Source: Roseobacter sinensis (GTDB taxonomy: Bacteria > Pseudomonadota > Alphaproteobacteria > Rhodobacterales > Rhodobacteraceae). From it: DNA of 64,000 nt. The notes below the pieces were generated by a model that was not told the DNA's origin, searched no databases, and was given only the letters and a program-made list of their open reading frames with translations. The position numbers and the translations under genes were made by a program. Position 1 is the stretch's first letter. Every line of letters starts with the position of its first letter. Below are positions 24,992 through 33,985 of the stretch, piece after piece. The DNA lies in assembly GCF_025755255.1 (NCBI RefSeq), contig NZ_JALIEB010000014.1, positions 1 through 64,000 of the forward strand, read 5' to 3'.

Positions 24992-26066
24992 CAGCGTGGC
25001 CCAGCACCTTGTCGTCGGGGCGGGTGTTGAGGTTGTACTTCATGATCCGTCCGTGCCGCCCGGCGCGGTCCCGCTCCAGCCTGAAGACCGGCCCTTGCGG
25101 GCCCGGGGCGTCGTCGAGCAGGCCCTGGATGGCGGTCCGGTCGTCCTCGTCGAGGGCGAAGCGGAACACCTCCAGCGTCATCGGTAGGTGACGCGCGGTG
25201 CGTGCCCCGACGATGGCGGCTCCGACCTGGGGCTGATCCAGCACCCAGCGCGTGGCTACGGACGCGAGCGACACGCCGTGCTTGTCCGCGATGTGCTGCA
25301 GCGTCCGCAGCAGGTCCTGAAACCGCTCCCAGGATCCGAATTCGTCGATGATCAGCCGGTATTTGACGAGGCTGCGGTTCTCAAAGGCAAAGCCCGGATC
25401 GGGTGCGCCCAGCCATGCCTTTGTCAGGAAGCCGCCTGCCAGCGTGCCATAGCACAGAAGCTGCATGTCGTTGGCCGCGGCCCAGTCAGCCAGCCCGGCG
25501 GCAGGGCGGCGGTCAAGCACCGAATACTGGACCTGCGTCGACACCAGATCAAAGCCCGCGTCGATGAAAGGCCGGGTCTCGACGATGTCCCAGTTCGTGG
25601 TGCCGAGATGGGCGATCTTTCCCTTCCTCTGACAGTCCTTCAGCACCTCGAACCCCTCCTGCGCGTTGCCTTGCGCGAGATCCCACCAGTAGAATTGCAC
25701 CAGATGCAGCTGTTCGATCTGGAGCCGCTTCAGCGAGCGGTCGATGATCGCCTCGACATCCGCCGCTGTGATGTCCGCGAGCAGCCCAAGGTCCGGCACC
25801 AGCTTGGTATGCACCTGGACACGGCTCGCCACCTCGGCGCCGCGGCGCTGTCGAATATCGGCGATGAACTCACCGATCATCTCCTCGACACCGGTGTAAA
25901 TATCGGCGCAGTCGAAGGTGGTGATACCAGCCTCCAGAAACGCCTCCATGTCACGGATGGACTCCGCGCGGTCGACAGGACCGTGATCGCCCGCCAACTG
26001 CCAGCCGCCCTTGATCACGCGCGAAATCTCATAGCCCGGGCGCAGGGCCGTGGTTTCGACGCTCAT
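24984..26066 (-). CDS. aldo/keto reductase (bacterial catabolic type)
   Basis: A 360-residue NADP(H)-dependent oxidoreductase with a TIM-barrel fold. FDCADIYTGVEEMIGEF carries the catalytic Asp and Tyr, HTKLVPDLG the Lys and LVQFYWWDLAQG the position of the usual active-site His (here Tyr/Trp), a change also seen in the paralogue at 26555. GTTNWD, and ATRWVLDQPQVGAAIVGART are the barrel's C-terminal cofactor contacts. The start MSVETTAL is chosen by GAGGG spacing and by its ATGA overlap with the TIGR04076 gene; the frame extends to 26183. Co-transcribed with the Liv importer, so it likely acts on the imported compound. Confidence 0.9.
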   Translation of the reverse strand: MSVETTALRPGYEISRVIKGGWQLAGDHGPVDRAESIRDMEAFLEAGITTFDCADIYTGVEEMIGEFIADIRQRRGAEVASRVQVHTKLVPDLGLLADITAADVEAIIDRSLKRLQIEQLHLVQFYWWDLAQGNAQEGFEVLKDCQRKGKIAHLGTTNWDIVETRPFIDAGFDLVSTQVQYSVLDRRPAAGLADWAAANDMQLLCYGTLAGGFLTKAWLGAPDPGFAFENRSLVKYRLIIDEFGSWERFQDLLRTLQHIADKHGVSLASVATRWVLDQPQVGAAIVGARTARHLPMTLEVFRFALDEDDRTAIQGLLDDAPGPQGPVFRLERDRAGRHGRIMKYNLNTRPDDKVLGHADG

Positions 26067-26446
26067 GTGCCCTCTCCGCCCTGCCAGTAGGGCGTGCCGC
26101 GCGCATCGGGCAGGCCGGTGGTCGAGGCGTGCGAGAACCAGCGTTTTTTGGACAATCGCGTGATCCGGAAGCGACCGCCGCAATGCGGGTCTGGGCAGGC
26201 AATCTCGGTATCGGTGCTCATCCAGTCGTCGGGATCGGTCATGCGCTGCTTTGCCGGCAGCAAGGGCAGCAAGGCCGCCATCGCATACATGGAGACACGC
26301 GTTCCGGGGTCGAACACGAGGGTCTCGCCCTCAACGCTAAAGCTCTCGCCCTCGACATGGCGACACACGGGCGTGCGGCCATCCAGAACCGTCTCGACCC
26401 TCAGATCATAGAGCCAGAAGCCCCTCTCGCCGCTGTCGTTCTGCAT
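26063..26446 (-). CDS. TIGR04076-like small protein
   Basis: A 127-residue cytoplasmic protein. The mid-segment VCRHVEGESFSVEGETLVFDPGTRVSMYAMAALLPLLPAKQR follows the TIGR04076 pattern (a short beta-barrel with a Gly-x-Phe turn and an Ala/Leu helix), and two Cys pairs (CPDPHC, and VCRH earlier) might bind a metal. Start at MQNDSGERGF with GGGGCGGG upstream; ATG at 26473 is an alternative. It is the first gene of the reductase/Liv operon. Function of the family is not known to me. Confidence 0.7.
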   Translation of the reverse strand: MQNDSGERGFWLYDLRVETVLDGRTPVCRHVEGESFSVEGETLVFDPGTRVSMYAMAALLPLLPAKQRMTDPDDWMSTDTEIACPDPHCGGRFRITRLSKKRWFSHASTTGLPDARGTPYWQGGEGT

Positions 26447-26554
26447 CCCGCCCCTTCTGCTGGACGGGATCACCCGTCCGTCGTAACGATGTGCATGTTA
26501 CCCAATGTGGCGCGGCCCTCAAGGACTATCGCGCGCAAGGAAGGATGCCCCGCC
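26447..26554. promoter_or_regulatory. divergent promoter region between the two aldo/keto reductase units
   Basis: About 108 bases separate the starts of the TIGR04076/reductase/Liv operon (minus) and the reductase-RidA gene (plus). It must drive both directions. No regulator gene is adjacent and no clear palindrome stands out. Confidence 0.45.
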
Positions 26555-28030
26555 ATGCCGATCCCCGACCGCCCGGACCGTATGCGATTGTCCGACACTC
26601 TCGAGATTTCGCGTGTGCTGACAGGGCTTTGGCAGGTCGCGGATATCGAGAAAGGCGGCGATGTGATCGATCCGGAAACGGGCGCCGGATGGCTCGCCGC
26701 CTATGCCGACCGGGGCTTCGATACATTCGACATGGCCGATCACTACGGTACGGCCGAGATCATCGCTGGCCGGCTCTTGGTGAAATCCGAAGGTTCCCGC
26801 CCGCTGGCCTTCACCAAATGGTGCCCCGCGCCCGGCCCGATGACGCGCGAGGTGGTCCGCGCGGGGGTGCAGGAGCGGCTGGACCGGCTGGGCGTGGATC
26901 GGGTGGACCTGCTGCAGTTCCACTGGTGGGCGTTTCAGCATCCCGCGTGGCTGGACGCGCTGCACGAACTCACAGCCCTGCGCGACGCGGGGCTGATCGC
27001 CGAAATCGGTGTCACGAATTTCGACGCAGCCCATCTGGCCCTGGCACATGCGGACGGGGTACCGCTGCTGACCAATCAGGTGTCCTTTTCCCTTGTCGAC
27101 CGTCGCGCGGCGGGCGCGCTCTCGGCGCTGTGCGGGCGGACCGGGATGAAGCTGCTGGCCTACGGCACCTTGTGCGGCGGGTTCCTGTCGGAGCGCTGGC
27201 TGGCACAGCCGGAGCCGGTCGAGATCGCCGATTGGTCCAAGATGAAGTACAAGCGGTTCATTGACACAGCCGGCGGTTGGGCAGCGTTCCAGGGCATCCT
27301 AGAAGCGGCAAACGAGATCGCGCGCAAACATGGCGTCTCCATCGCCAACGTGGCCACGCGCTGGGTGCTTGAGCACGAAGCTGTCGCCGGTGTGATCGTC
27401 GGTGCGCGCTTGGGCGAGCGGGTGCACGCGGAGGACAACCTGCGGCTCTTCTCCTTCGCTTTGGACGCCGAAGACGATGCACGCCTGGCCGAGGCCTTCG
27501 CACAGATGCAGCCGGTCCCCGGGGACTGTGGCGACGAATACCGCAGACCGCCGTTTCTGACGGCGTCCGGCGATCTCAGCCACCACCTCGATACGATGCC
27601 CTTGCCCTTTGATGCCGAGCCCAATCCGCTGCGCGCAGGCGGCATGCGCGTGATGAGCGGGTCGAAATGGGAAGACATCGCCGGCTACGCGCGTGCGCAA
27701 CGGATCGGGAACCGCATCCTGGTCTCCGGCACGACAGCGACGGCGGGTGAGGATCGTGTCGTTGCCCCGGACGATGCGGGCGCGCAGACCACTTACGTGA
27801 TCGACAAGATCCTCGCGGCTCTGGCCGCTTTTGGAGCCTCTGCCGAGGACGTGGTGCGCACGCGCATCTACATCACCGACGACGCCGACGTCGAAGCGAT
27901 CTCGCGCGCGCACGGCCGCGTGTTCGGAACGGTGAAGCCCGCAAACACATTGGTTGTCGTGGCGGGGTTGATCGGCGGCTACCGGGTGGAGATCGAGGCC
28001 GAGGCCATTTTAAGAGAGGGCGTGTCTTAG
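26555..28030 (+). CDS. aldo/keto reductase fused to a RidA-like domain
   Basis: A 491-residue two-domain protein. Residues 1 to about 345 are an aldo/keto reductase with FDMADHYGTAEIIAGR (catalytic Asp/Tyr), AFTKWCPAP (Lys) and LLQFHWWAF, then ATRWVLEHEAVAGVIVGARL. After a linker, residues about 365-491 match the YjgF/RidA barrel: RIGNRILVSGTTA, ILAALAAFGASAEDVVRTRIYITD and YRVEIEAEAIL. The catalytic Arg of RidA deaminases (usual P-A-R-S) reads PANTL, so imine hydrolysis by the standard mechanism is unlikely; the domain resembles the broader RutC-like group. The start MPIPDRPDR follows AAGGAAGG; upstream frame is open but not convincing. Fusion of these two families is rare in my knowledge and suggests sequential reactions on one carbonyl/imine or enol intermediate. 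Confidence 0.9.
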   Translation: MPIPDRPDRMRLSDTLEISRVLTGLWQVADIEKGGDVIDPETGAGWLAAYADRGFDTFDMADHYGTAEIIAGRLLVKSEGSRPLAFTKWCPAPGPMTREVVRAGVQERLDRLGVDRVDLLQFHWWAFQHPAWLDALHELTALRDAGLIAEIGVTNFDAAHLALAHADGVPLLTNQVSFSLVDRRAAGALSALCGRTGMKLLAYGTLCGGFLSERWLAQPEPVEIADWSKMKYKRFIDTAGGWAAFQGILEAANEIARKHGVSIANVATRWVLEHEAVAGVIVGARLGERVHAEDNLRLFSFALDAEDDARLAEAFAQMQPVPGDCGDEYRRPPFLTASGDLSHHLDTMPLPFDAEPNPLRAGGMRVMSGSKWEDIAGYARAQRIGNRILVSGTTATAGEDRVVAPDDAGAQTTYVIDKILAALAAFGASAEDVVRTRIYITDDADVEAISRAHGRVFGTVKPANTLVVVAGLIGGYRVEIEAEAILREGVS

Positions 28031-28248
28031 CGCTCTCGCAAGTACGACGACCGATGGAGCGCGATCCATGATGCCGCTGATCACGCAGCGCCGCGCATTG
28101 ACCATGAGCAAAGCCTCCTCGATGGCCATCGTCTCGGGCCCTTCTCAGGTCTTGGTCAGGTGCGACGCCGCCGACAAAAGTCTGGCTGCGCGGGGTATGG
28201 GCTGACGCACCCTTTCCGAATAGGATCCGGCAAAAAGGGGAGGTCATC

Positions 28249-29544
28249 ATGAACCTGGCACGGCTCGGCTTGGAGGCCGATCAACGCGGCGCGCCCGTCA
28301 AGGCAGGGCTTGTCGGATCGGGGAAGTTCGGCTCCATGTTCTTGAGCCAGGTCCCGAGCATTTCCGGTCTGGAGGTCACCGCTGTTGCAGATCTGGACCC
28401 GCAAGGAGCCCGCAACGCTTGCCGGACGGTCGGGTGGGAGGAGGACCGCATCGGCGCAACCGAGTTTCTCGAAGACGGCGCGGCGCTGGCTGAACTCGAT
28501 CAGGTCGATGTGGTGATCGAGGCGACCGGCGATCCCCGTGCAGGCATTGCCCATGCCGAGGCCGCGATCCGGTCCGGCAAGCATTTGGTCATGGTGAATG
28601 TGGAAGCCGACGTTCTGGCCGGGCCGGTTCTTTCCCGAGAGGCCGAGGCCGCCGGGGTGTGCTATTCGATGGCCTATGGCGACCAGCCAGCGCTTGTCGC
28701 TGAGATGGTGGATTGGGCGCGGGCCACTGGCTTCTCCGTGACCGCCGCCGGCAAGGGTACGAAATACCTGCCGTCCTATCATTCCGTCACACCGGACGAC
28801 GTGTGGGCCCACTATGGGTTGACGCCGGAAGAGGCGCGCGCCGCCGGCATGAACCCACAGATGTTCAATTCTTTCCTTGATGGAACAAAGAGCGCCATCG
28901 AGATGGTGGCGATCGCCAATGCCTGCGGCCTTGATGTACCGCAAAATGGTCTGACTTTCCCGCCCTGCGGGGTGGACGATCTGGCGCATATCCTCCGCCC
29001 GCAGGAGGTCGGCGGTCAACTCAGCAAAAGAGGCATGGTCGAAACCGTGTCGTCACTGGAACGAGACGGGCGCCCGGTCTTTCGTGACCTGCGGTGGGGC
29101 GTCTACGTCGTGCTGGAGGCGCCGAACGACTACGCTGCTGCCTGTTTCAGGCAATACGGTCTGCCGACCGACACCACCGGGCGTTTTGCCGCGATGTACA
29201 AACCGTTTCATCTCATCGGCCTTGAACTTTCGGTCTCGGTTCTGAGTGTCGGCCTGCGGCACGAGCCCACCGGATGCGCGCGTGACATGCGCGGAACGGT
29301 TGCCGCCGTGGCAAAGCGCAGGCTCAATGCGGGTGAGATCCTGGATGGTGAGGGCGGGTCTTGCGCCTGGGGAAGGGCGCTGCCCTGCGCGCGGGCCGGC
29401 ACCGCGCTTCCAATTGGACTGGCGCATCGGGTGAGGCTCAAAAAGGATGTCGAGATCGGAGAGCTGATCTCCGTCGAGCACGTCGACCTGGCAGAGAACG
29501 ATCCCGCCTTGGCGCTTTATCGCGAGGCCATGCGCGGTTCCTAG
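28249..29544 (+). CDS. NAD(P)-dependent oxidoreductase with C-terminal SAF domain (homoserine dehydrogenase-like)
   Basis: A 431-residue dehydrogenase. GLVGSGKFGSMFLSQ is the Rossmann motif, VVIEATGDPRAGIAHAEAAIRSGKHLVMVN the NAD-binding end as in homoserine dehydrogenases, and GKGTKYLP/YHSVTPDDVWAHYGLTPEEA a substrate segment. The C-terminal 100 residues (RRLNAGEILDGEGG; LKKDVEIGELISVEHVDLAE) form a SAF-type antifreeze-like domain. Such enzymes are often annotated as SAF-domain or FlgA-like proteins and occur in sugar-acid/erythronate-type catabolism; the substrate here is not known. Ribosome-binding site GGGGAGG. It follows the reductase-RidA gene by 218 bases on the same strand. Confidence 0.87.
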   Translation: MNLARLGLEADQRGAPVKAGLVGSGKFGSMFLSQVPSISGLEVTAVADLDPQGARNACRTVGWEEDRIGATEFLEDGAALAELDQVDVVIEATGDPRAGIAHAEAAIRSGKHLVMVNVEADVLAGPVLSREAEAAGVCYSMAYGDQPALVAEMVDWARATGFSVTAAGKGTKYLPSYHSVTPDDVWAHYGLTPEEARAAGMNPQMFNSFLDGTKSAIEMVAIANACGLDVPQNGLTFPPCGVDDLAHILRPQEVGGQLSKRGMVETVSSLERDGRPVFRDLRWGVYVVLEAPNDYAAACFRQYGLPTDTTGRFAAMYKPFHLIGLELSVSVLSVGLRHEPTGCARDMRGTVAAVAKRRLNAGEILDGEGGSCAWGRALPCARAGTALPIGLAHRVRLKKDVEIGELISVEHVDLAENDPALALYREAMRGS

Positions 29545-29589
29545 ACCAGAGATCGGACCAAGCCGAACGTGCTGCCTTTGATGCGCGGG

Positions 29590-31734
29590 CTACGATGCAA
29601 CAAAGGGGAGCCGTCGCGGCGTTTGCCCCGTGAGAGCACGCAGCGCGTTGCCAACGGCCGGCGCAATGGGGGGCGTGCCCGGTTCTCCGATGCCGGTTGG
29701 GCTCAACCTGCTCTCGATGATCGCGACCTCCACCTCGGGCATCTCGGCGTTTCGCATAATGCGGTATGCGTCGTAGTTCCACCGATCCACGTCGCCGCCC
29801 TCCAGCAACCTGATCTCCTCGAACATCGCCGCCGACAGGCCGAAGCCGAGACCGCCTGCGACCTGCGCCTCGATGATCGAGGGGTTGATTGCGATGCCAC
29901 AGTCGACAGCGGCCCAGACCTTGTGGATGCGGGGTTCGTCACGTTCGATCGACACATCGGCGATCATGGCCACAAAGCTGCCGAAACTCTTGTGCAGTGC
30001 AACGCCGCGCGCGATCCCATTGCCCGCATCCGGGCCTTGCCAGTCCGCGATCTCCGCCACGCGCTCCAGCACGCCGCGATGGCGGTCGGCATCCTCGGCG
30101 TCGAGCAGGTCAAGCCGGCCCTGCACCCGGTCCTTGCCGCCGCGCTCCAGAAGCTCGTCCAGGAACACCTCGGTCGCATAGGCTGTGTGCGTGTGACCAA
30201 CGGCCCGCCACCACAGTACAGGCACAGAGCTTTCCATCGTCGCGAGCGCAACCCGCGCGTTCGGCAGCCTGTACGGCAGGCCGCGTGACCCCTCGACCGA
30301 GCTACCGTCGATCCCGTCAGCGATGAACTGCTCGAACGGAGAGTCTGCGAGAAGCGACTGGGTGGCGACGTTATTGCGCCAGGCGACGATATTGCCCTTC
30401 GCGTCGAGCCCGCCTTGCATGTAGTGGACGGTCAGCGGGCGATAGTAGCCGCCGCGCATGTCGTCTTCGCGGCTCCAGATCAGCTTGTAGGCTCCCGGCC
30501 CGGCGGCCTTGGCAATCTCCGAGAGCTCCGCTGTAAAGTGGTTGTCCGCGGTGGTGCGCCGTCCGAAGGATCCGCCCGTCAGCATCGTATTGATCGCGAT
30601 GTTCTCCGGCGGGACACCGAAGCGGGCGGCGGCCTCGTTCTGATCGGAGGTCTGCCACTGCGACCCCATCCAGAACTCCGCCCGGTCCAGGGACAGTTCG
30701 ACCACGCCGTCCAGGGGCTCCATCGCGGCATGCGACAGGAACGGGAACCGGAACTCCGCCTCGATGACCTCGTCTGCGCTGGCCATGGCGGCATCGACAT
30801 CGCCCCGGTCTTCGGCGACAGCGGGTGCCGTCCGGGCGGCTTCGGCCCAGACCGTCATCATCTCGTCGGAAGAGCGCGTCTCCGCCCCGGTCTCATCCCA
30901 CACGATATCCAGCGCGTCGCGCCCCCTGAAGGCGGACCATGTATCATCGGCATAAACTGCGACCCCGGTCGGGATCTGTTCGACCCGTCGCACACCGGGC
31001 GTTGCAAGGGCCGTGGCCGAGTCGAACTCGACGAGCCGCGCACCGAACTTCGGTGGCCGCGCGACCGCAACTGTCAGCATGCCGTCACGGACGACATCGA
31101 TGGAGTAGATCGCCGTGCCATTCGACTTCTCCGGCGCGTCGATCCGCGGCACATCGCGGCCGATGAGTGTAAACTGGTCCGGCGTCTTCAGGATCGGGTC
31201 GGCCGGTGGCACCACGTTCTCGGTCAACGGCACCAGCTCTCCAAAGCTGGCCCGCAAATCACTCGACCGCCCCTGGTGCGCCACCACGCCCCTGCTGACC
31301 GTGATCTCTGCCCCGGGCACGCCCCAGGCGCGCGCAGCCGCCTCGACCAGAACCGCCCGCGCAGCAGCGCCCGCCTGCCGCATCGGCAGCCAGGAGGCTG
31401 GCGTTGCCGTCGATCCACCGGTTCCCTGCACGCCGAAGATCGAGCTGGCATAAAGCTGCACATTCGCGGGCGCGTTCTCGGCCCACATCTGCGCCCAGTC
31501 CGCATCGAGCTCTTCAGCGACCATGGTGGTCAGGCCTGTCCAGGTGCCCTGCCCAAGCTCGCTATGCTTGACGAGGACCTTTACGATATTGTCGGGTGTG
31601 ATCCGGATGAAGGCATTCGGAGCGAAAGGCCAAGCCTCCTGTTTCGCCCGGCCCGGCAGCGGAATGGCCGCCGCAACGATCAGCCCGGCAGCGCTTGCGA
31701 GCACAGCGCGGCGGTTTGGTGTAAGGTCGGTCAT
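29590..31734 (-). CDS. molybdopterin-binding xanthine dehydrogenase-family subunit (isoquinoline 1-oxidoreductase beta-like)
   Basis: A 714-residue catalytic subunit with a Tat signal (RRAVLASAAGLIVAAAIPLPGRA), so it is exported folded. Segments match the single-subunit periplasmic Mo-hydroxylases: GRRTTADNHFTAE, TGIGEPGTPPIAPAVGNAL as the Moco-binding glycine loop near the C-terminus, and GQGTWTGLTTMVAEELD early on. A catalytic Glu is in GIGEPGTPP. Its partner is the 2Fe-2S subunit encoded upstream with an ATGA overlap. Typical reaction: water-derived hydroxylation of an aldehyde or N-heterocycle, electrons going via the 2Fe-2S subunit to a cytochrome or other carrier. The substrate is unknown. 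Confidence 0.92.
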   Translation of the reverse strand: MTDLTPNRRAVLASAAGLIVAAAIPLPGRAKQEAWPFAPNAFIRITPDNIVKVLVKHSELGQGTWTGLTTMVAEELDADWAQMWAENAPANVQLYASSIFGVQGTGGSTATPASWLPMRQAGAAARAVLVEAAARAWGVPGAEITVSRGVVAHQGRSSDLRASFGELVPLTENVVPPADPILKTPDQFTLIGRDVPRIDAPEKSNGTAIYSIDVVRDGMLTVAVARPPKFGARLVEFDSATALATPGVRRVEQIPTGVAVYADDTWSAFRGRDALDIVWDETGAETRSSDEMMTVWAEAARTAPAVAEDRGDVDAAMASADEVIEAEFRFPFLSHAAMEPLDGVVELSLDRAEFWMGSQWQTSDQNEAAARFGVPPENIAINTMLTGGSFGRRTTADNHFTAELSEIAKAAGPGAYKLIWSREDDMRGGYYRPLTVHYMQGGLDAKGNIVAWRNNVATQSLLADSPFEQFIADGIDGSSVEGSRGLPYRLPNARVALATMESSVPVLWWRAVGHTHTAYATEVFLDELLERGGKDRVQGRLDLLDAEDADRHRGVLERVAEIADWQGPDAGNGIARGVALHKSFGSFVAMIADVSIERDEPRIHKVWAAVDCGIAINPSIIEAQVAGGLGFGLSAAMFEEIRLLEGGDVDRWNYDAYRIMRNAEMPEVEVAIIESRLSPTGIGEPGTPPIAPAVGNALRALTGQTPRRLPFVAS

Positions 31735-32198
31735 GGCCGTCCCTCCAGGCTGTTGGCCGCCTGACGGACCGCTGCGCGGATCCGAGTGTAGGTGGCACAG
31801 CGGCAGAGGTTGCCATTCATCGCGGCAACGATGTCGTCATCTGTCGGGTTGGGGGTCTCGCGCAGGAACGAGACCGCCGTCATCACCTGCCCGGACTGGC
31901 AGTAGCCGCACTGAGCCACCTCGACCTCGGTCCAGGCTGCCATGACCGCCTCGGCTTCGGGCCCCTCGATCCCTTCGATCGTCGTGACCTCCATGCTCTC
32001 CACGCGTCCCGCCGGCGTGACGCAGGAACGCTGAGCGATCCCGTCGATGATGACGGTGCATGCGCCGCACTGAGCGACGCCGCAGCCGTACTTCGTCCCC
32101 GTCAATTGGAGATCCTCGCGAATGACCCAGAGAAGCGGTTTGTCCGGATCGACCTCGAGCTCCCGATAAACTCCGTTGACCGTGAAACCTATGGACAT
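31731..32198 (-). CDS. 2Fe-2S subunit of the Mo-hydroxylase (isoquinoline 1-oxidoreductase alpha-like)
   Basis: A 155-residue iron-sulfur protein with the plant-type cluster KYGCGVAQCGACTVIIDG and the second helical cluster CGYCQSGQVMTA ... NLCRCATYTRI, the invariant pattern of xanthine dehydrogenase small subunits. It transfers electrons from the Moco to the acceptor. Its stop overlaps the start of the large-subunit gene by four bases. No signal peptide, as expected if it is co-exported with the Tat-bearing large subunit. Confidence 0.94.
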   Translation of the reverse strand: MSIGFTVNGVYRELEVDPDKPLLWVIREDLQLTGTKYGCGVAQCGACTVIIDGIAQRSCVTPAGRVESMEVTTIEGIEGPEAEAVMAAWTEVEVAQCGYCQSGQVMTAVSFLRETPNPTDDDIVAAMNGNLCRCATYTRIRAAVRQAANSLEGRP

Positions 32199-32324
32199 GG
32201 CGCGATCCTCCCTGTGGCGTTTGCTGACGTGCGACAGGAGGTGATATGGGGCGCTGGCAGCGCAGCGGCAGTGCCCAGAAATGAAACGGGGCTTTCAGCC
32301 CAGAAACGAGCGCGGAAACAGCGG

Positions 32325-32897
32325 CTATCGCCCGTGTTGCGGGATCGCATGCCCCATCAACAACTTCACGAAAAGCAGCGGCACGAACCATTCCAATCCA
32401 TAGGTCGGTCCCGTGACGTAGAGCACAAGACCGGTCGCACCCACGTAGAGCGTCACCGCAAGCGGGGTCTTGACGGTCAGCGGAGCGGTCAGCACCACAA
32501 TTGCCGACATCGCCAGCCAGCCCGCTATGACGCTCATGAAGAACAGATCGAACCCGGGGCCCCTGAACACCAGAGCGACGCAAGCGATGTGCAGCACATG
32601 GAGGCCGATGAAGACGAAGTGATCCTTCGACCGTTGTCCCTTGCGATGATACCACCGCTTCGTCGTGTCCGTCATATTGCAGACCGCACCGCCGATGATG
32701 TCGAACGCAATGAAAGCGCCCAGAGTGACGCGGAGCCAATCCATCCCGAGCGATTTGAGGTAAAGGCCGACGAAGCCGGCACTTGCAAAGCTCACACCCA
32801 GCACCAGCGTGTTTTCCGCAAGCGTCATCCCCGGCCCAACCAGACGGTCCCAAAGGCCGAGGGGGCCCGCACGCGGCTTTGGCAAAGATCGGGTCAT
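32325..32897 (-). CDS. small polytopic membrane protein of unknown function
   Basis: A 190-residue protein with about five transmembrane segments and a cytoplasmic, Arg/Lys-rich loop (TTKRWYHRKGQRSKDH). It starts at 32897 after AGGAG; the frame is open to 32930. It shows no motif I recognise. It is 126 bases upstream of the Mo-hydroxylase genes and 66 bases after the LysR gene on the same strand, so it may be a membrane anchor or electron carrier for the exported enzyme, but this is inference. Confidence 0.7.
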   Translation of the reverse strand: MTRSLPKPRAGPLGLWDRLVGPGMTLAENTLVLGVSFASAGFVGLYLKSLGMDWLRVTLGAFIAFDIIGGAVCNMTDTTKRWYHRKGQRSKDHFVFIGLHVLHIACVALVFRGPGFDLFFMSVIAGWLAMSAIVVLTAPLTVKTPLAVTLYVGATGLVLYVTGPTYGLEWFVPLLFVKLLMGHAIPQHGR

Positions 32898-32963
32898 GAG
32901 GTTGCTCCTTGCAGGGGGTCCATGGCCCAAGTCTCGCTCATCAGACCAGCGGGGTCACGGGTT

Positions 32964-33803
32964 TCATCCCGCAAAACGCGCGGCGTCGCGCGTGACGATA
33001 GAGACCAGCCGGTCGATCACTTTGCGCACATTGGGGCGGTGGCGATCTGCCTGATGCGTGACCATCCAGCTCTCTGATGCCAGACCCGTGATCGTATCGC
33101 TCACCCGCACGAGCCGTTCATCGGGATCGCCGATGAAACATGGCAGAACCATGCGCCCGACGCCCGCGAGGCAAAGCTGGAAGGCCGAAATGGGTGTGCT
33201 GGCACCGATCACCGTATCCGGGCGGTGGTGCTGCCGGACCCACCGCGCTGACGGTGTGTCAGCGCCCACCTCGATCCAGCCCCGGACATCCCGCCCCACT
33301 GCGTAAGCCGCATATCCCAACGGGCAAAGCCGTCGCATGACCAGATTGGCTTCCTCAGGTCGCTTGTTCCGAAACCCGATCAGCGCCTCGCGACGTCCAA
33401 TATCGGCCCGGCGTTCCTCGGCGCTGAGATAGAGCTGGAAGCCCTCTCCAGGTGTGCAAATTTCCGAAATCTTCTCTGTCAGATAGGTGGTCATCCAGGT
33501 CCCGGCCGACACGTGGACGACTTCCGGGCCAGCCTCAAGGGCCGCCTCCTGTTTCGCCTCGATCACTCTCTGCTCGATCTCCTGAACGCGAGTCAGAAGC
33601 GACGCGCCATGGGCGGTGAGATCGTAGCCCCGCGCGTGGCGCTCGAAGAGCCTGACACCCAGCGATTGCTCCAGCCGATCCATTCTGCGACCGAGGGTCG
33701 GCGCACTCGCACCGGTCTTGTCAACCGCGCCCGCAAGGCTGGCAGCCTCGGCCACACCCAGAAAGAGACGCAGGTCGTCCCATGCGACATTGCCTTCATT
33801 CAT
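32964..33803 (-). CDS. LysR family transcriptional regulator
   Basis: A 279-residue LysR protein: WDDLRLFLGVAEAASLAGAVDKTGASAPTLGRRMDRLEQSLGVRLFERHARGYDLT is the N-terminal helix-turn-helix and linker; the rest is the effector-binding periplasmic-binding-like domain. It lacks some standard features and seems short at the C-terminus but complete. It lies upstream of the membrane protein and Mo-hydroxylase genes on the same strand and probably controls them; the gap to 33986 holds the divergent control region with the AraC gene. Confidence 0.9.
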   Translation of the reverse strand: MNEGNVAWDDLRLFLGVAEAASLAGAVDKTGASAPTLGRRMDRLEQSLGVRLFERHARGYDLTAHGASLLTRVQEIEQRVIEAKQEAALEAGPEVVHVSAGTWMTTYLTEKISEICTPGEGFQLYLSAEERRADIGRREALIGFRNKRPEEANLVMRRLCPLGYAAYAVGRDVRGWIEVGADTPSARWVRQHHRPDTVIGASTPISAFQLCLAGVGRMVLPCFIGDPDERLVRVSDTITGLASESWMVTHQADRHRPNVRKVIDRLVSIVTRDAARFAG

Positions 33804-33985
33804 GAAATGAACCTTTCAGTTTCAATTCATTACCGCAGCATCTCTTAGTGCTACAGTTTGGTCCACGTGAAAAATCAAAATCGGGTGTGCGGATGCCGGG
33901 CAATGGCCGTACCGAATGGACGATTCTGGCAAGGAACTCTCGTCTTGCGCAGTTCCGCCTATGGCTCCGCTGCCGAAGCGGTTAG

